This document shows, piece after piece, positions 5,701 to 7,346 of a DNA stretch of 7,346 bases. Source of the stretch: Alphaproteobacteria bacterium UBA1908 (lineage in GTDB: Bacteria > Pseudomonadota > Alphaproteobacteria > Caedimonadales > UBA1908); NCBI GenBank assembly GCA_002337525.1, contig DDGG01000033.1, positions 1 through 7,346 of the forward strand, in the 5' to 3' direction. Numbering within the stretch: position 1 is the first letter of the stretch; the number at the start of each line of letters is the position of its first letter. Under the pieces are notes generated by a model that was given only the letters and a program-made list of their open reading frames with translations, made no database searches and was not told the origin of the DNA. A program made the position numbers and the translations under genes.

Positions 5701-6617
5701 GGTTTCCTCGCTGCTGTTAGGCACGAACTCATATTAAGAACAAGGGATGTCATCATATCCTCATAATCAAGAGGCGTGTCATAATCTCGATACCCCAGAA
5801 CATCCAAAATTTTGTAAGACAAGTTTAATTTACGTGCAAATTTTGCAAGGAGCTCTGGATCATAGGCTTTATCCCCAAAAAGACAGCGTACTTTTTCAAG
5901 ACGCACTATTTTTTTAAGCGTACGCAGGCGACGAATTGTTAATCCACTCTCTGGATGAGTGCTCATGGGAAGAGAAGGTTTTAAATTTGCAGATTCCTCA
6001 AGGTATTGAAGAGCATCATGAATAACAAAAAAAGATTGAGAAGAAGAATTTCTTAAAATATTTTTCACTTTTTGATCAAGATTGGCAAGTTTTGTTTTAA
6101 GTTCCTTGAAATTTTCTTCCAAAATATTTTTTAATGATGGGAATTGATGAATCAGGGATTCCTTTAAAGCCTCTGCAACTAGAATCATATTGTAAGGATC
6201 AAGCCATATATGAGGATCCAAATCTCCATGATGATGATGGCATTGTGCATGATGTCCATCTGAAACACATCTATACCCATAAGTTACAAGATCTTTAACA
6301 GAAAGTGCCGAAAATACTTTGACTGACTTTTTATCGACTTTTTCAAGAATTGGGACTAAAAAGCTTTCCAGTTCAGGCCCAATCCATAAAATAATGTCTG
6401 CACTTTCAACCGTTAATAAATCAGAGGGTTTCATGTAATAAGAATGAGGAGATCCTTCAGACTCCAGAAGAAGCCGAACCTCGCCAGCATCCCCCACAAG
6501 ACTTTTCACAAGAGAGGCCAGAGGAGGAATCGTTGCAACAATTTTAAGCGGTTTAGTATAGCAAGAACCGCAAGAGAGAGAACTGAATAGGAAAAAAAGA
6601 AAGAATAAAAATTTCAT
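5697..6617 (-). CDS. znuA: Zinc ABC transporter periplasmic substrate-binding protein ZnuA
   Basis: Captures zinc in the periplasm for an ABC importer. The 306 residues begin with a signal peptide (about 1-20, MKFLFFLFFLFSSLSCGSC); the Cys at 16 and 19 do not sit in a good lipobox. The cluster A-I metal-binding lineup is present: SPHSYYMKPSD (56-66, H58), DPHIWLDP (134-141, H136), FVIHDALQYLEE (197-208, H200) and a C-terminal Asp region (LDVLGYRDYD, 271-280). A His-rich loop (GHHAQCHHHHGD, 121-132) lies before the second ligand, as is usual for zinc rather than manganese binders. It is first in a two-gene unit with nadK (ATGA overlap). The permease and ATPase genes znuB and znuC are not in the window, so the rest of the importer must be encoded elsewhere. 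The ATG at 6617 has only a weak GTGGGA upstream. Confidence 0.93.
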   Translation of the reverse strand: MKFLFFLFFLFSSLSCGSCYTKPLKIVATIPPLASLVKSLVGDAGEVRLLLESEGSPHSYYMKPSDLLTVESADIILWIGPELESFLVPILEKVDKKSVKVFSALSVKDLVTYGYRCVSDGHHAQCHHHHGDLDPHIWLDPYNMILVAEALKESLIHQFPSLKNILEENFKELKTKLANLDQKVKNILRNSSSQSFFVIHDALQYLEESANLKPSLPMSTHPESGLTIRRLRTLKKIVRLEKVRCLFGDKAYDPELLAKFARKLNLSYKILDVLGYRDYDTPLDYEDMMTSLVLNMSSCLTAARKP

Positions 6618-6625
6618 TTCCCACT

Positions 6626-6652
6626 ACTATACCACTCTCGATCACAGGTCAA
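6626..6652 (-). promoter_or_regulatory. Candidate znuA promoter with short spacer
   Basis: The minus strand has TTGACC (6647-6652, 5 of 6 to the -35 consensus) and TATAGT (6626-6631, 5 of 6 to the -10), separated by only 15 bases. TATAGT ends 8 bases before the znuA ATG, so a normal start point would give an almost leaderless mRNA. GAAATGTT (6651-6658), which equals one arm of the Zur consensus, overlaps the -35; the second arm is not recognisable. Both the function and the Zur link are inference. Confidence 0.35.
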
Positions 6653-6667
6653 CATTTCATTTCCTGG

Positions 6668-6699
6668 CCTTTGTCCTTTTATCATAGCTTTATCAAAGG
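6668..6699. repeat. Inverted repeat in the gap before znuA
   Basis: CCTTTG (6668-6673) and CAAAGG (6694-6699) are exact inverted arms around a 20-base A/T-rich centre, 8 bases beyond the stop of the small exported-protein gene. It could fold in RNA but has no T tract on either strand, so an intrinsic terminator is not supported. Confidence 0.25.
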
Positions 6700-6707
6700 G
6701 ATACCAT

Positions 6708-7073
6708 CTATTTAGGGGCCTTTTTTGAATTGGCTTCTTCTTGTGATTCTGGACGCTTTAAATACTCATCGTAATGAGCCGGGTCATGGTCAAGAAAGGC
6801 AAGTTCACAAACTTCAAGAGCTAATGAATTTTTTTCCTGAATGCGGCCATCCAGAACTTTATGAAGAGGATGTTTTTTATCAAGACGATCCAGCATTTCC
6901 TGAATACGACAGGCCTGTATCGCCTCCTTGCAAAAACTTTTAACATGTAAGGCAGAAAACTGAACTAATGTTTTTTGCAAGTTTGAACATTTCAAACGTC
7001 CTGTATAAGCCTGCGTTTCAGCTGTGCCAAAGACAGCGACAGCTATAAGAGTTGTAAAAAATATTTTTTTCAA
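6708..7073 (-). CDS. Small exported protein with four cysteines, unknown function
   Basis: I do not recognise this family. The preferred start is TTG at 7073: AGGGGAGA lies at ideal distance before it, and it puts a clean signal peptide at the front (MKKIFFTTLIAVAVFG, then TAETQA with likely cleavage before YTG, residue 23). That gives 121 residues. An ATG at 7172 in the same frame would add 33 residues, but they would bury the signal peptide. The mature part is about 99 residues, helical and charged, with four Cys at 29, 48, 55 and 89 that could form two disulfides in the periplasm, and a Glu/Lys-rich tail from about 105. It is followed 90 bases later by znuA on the same strand and is divergent from the RNase P RNA gene. 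The promoter is probably between 7074 and 7157, where TATAGA and TACAGT resemble -10 elements but no good -35 is seen. Confidence 0.65.
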   Translation of the reverse strand: MKKIFFTTLIAVAVFGTAETQAYTGRLKCSNLQKTLVQFSALHVKSFCKEAIQACRIQEMLDRLDKKHPLHKVLDGRIQEKNSLALEVCELAFLDHDPAHYDEYLKRPESQEEANSKKAPK

Positions 7074-7157
7074 TGAAGTCTCCCCTTTATCTAAAAATTT
7101 CTTAAGTACTGTATCTATAAAATACTCTCTTTTCCAGACATTTATAGAGGAATAAGT

Positions 7158-7185
7158 TTGTGCAATGAGCAAAAAATGTTACTGT
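7158..7185 (+). promoter_or_regulatory. Weak promoter candidate for rnpB
   Basis: TTGTGC (7158-7163) and TACTGT (7180-7185) are 16 bases apart on the plus strand. Transcription would start near 7191, just where the RNase P RNA should begin. The hexamers are only moderate matches; position is the main support. Confidence 0.3.
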
Positions 7186-7189
7186 GCGT

Positions 7190-7346
7190 TGTCTGGAAGC
7201 CGGATGACCGCTTGGTTTTACCCCAAGAGGAAAGTCCGGGCTCCACGGAAGAAAGGTGCTGGATAACGTCCAGCGGGAGAAATCCCAGGGAAAGTGCCAC
7301 AGAAAGTAAACCGCCAGGAAACTGGTAAGGGTGAAAGGGTGCGGTA
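7190..7346 (+). ncRNA. rnpB: RNase P RNA component, type A, 5' part
   Basis: The catalytic RNA of RNase P, which removes 5' leaders from tRNA precursors. Near-universal blocks are plain: GAGGAAAGTCCGGGCTCC (7227-7244), the CTGGATAACGTCCAG hairpin (7258-7272), GGGAGAAATCCC (7275-7286), GTGCCACAGAAAGTAAACCG (7294-7313) and GGTAAGGGTGAAAGGGTGCG (7324-7343). The gene is cut at the right edge, before the 3' halves of the pseudoknot and the P1 closing strand. The 5' end is set near 7190 from the promoter candidate and the upstream GCCGGATGACCGC block; it could differ by about 10 bases. Helix P3 is only CTTGG/CCAAG (7211-7227), and P12 is a four-pair CCAG-GAAA-CTGG hairpin, both shorter than in E. 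coli. Confidence 0.95.

Noticed and set aside
6725..6943. Plus-strand open frame of 72 codons
   Set aside because: It lies antisense inside the exported-protein gene, has no ribosome site and its product shows no recognisable features.

Overview
The window looks like a chromosomal segment of a low-GC alphaproteobacterium. Three things point there: a FzlA-type protein (an FtsZ-binding, GST-like division factor known from Alphaproteobacteria), the flgB-flgC-fliE gene order, and a UppP and NAD kinase with alphaproteobacterial-looking ends. The A/T-rich composition, compact genes and shortened RNase P RNA helices would suit a host-associated or reduced lineage such as a Holosporales relative, but that placement is inference.

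Layout, left to right. Positions 1-776 (minus) hold the N-terminal 258 codons of a large cadherin-like repeat protein that runs off the left edge; it has no Sec signal and at least one complete ~100-residue repeat. Positions 865-2049 (minus) hold a tight flagellar rod operon in the order flgB, flgC, fliE, preceded by a perfect CtrA-type box (TTAA-N7-TTAAC). Positions 2207-3019 (minus) hold uppP, followed by a hairpin terminator candidate. Divergent from it are fzlA and then an MscS-family channel gene (plus, 3093-4905). Converging on these is a minus-strand pair, znuA then nadK, joined by a 4-base ATGA overlap (4939-6617). Next is a gene for a small exported four-cysteine protein with a TTG start (minus, 6708-7073). 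Divergent from that is the 5' part of the RNase P RNA gene, which runs off the right edge.

Functional themes: flagellar basal-body assembly, envelope growth and division (UppP recycles the lipid carrier, FzlA acts on FtsZ), osmotic protection (MscS-like), zinc uptake (ZnuA) and NADP supply (NadK). No defence system, CRISPR array, insertion sequence or tRNA is visible. The most unusual points are a convincing Sec signal peptide on FlgC, which is normally exported without one by the flagellar type III apparatus; the strongly eroded rod motif in FlgB; the CtrA-like site before flgB; and the sharp composition break inside the repeat protein.
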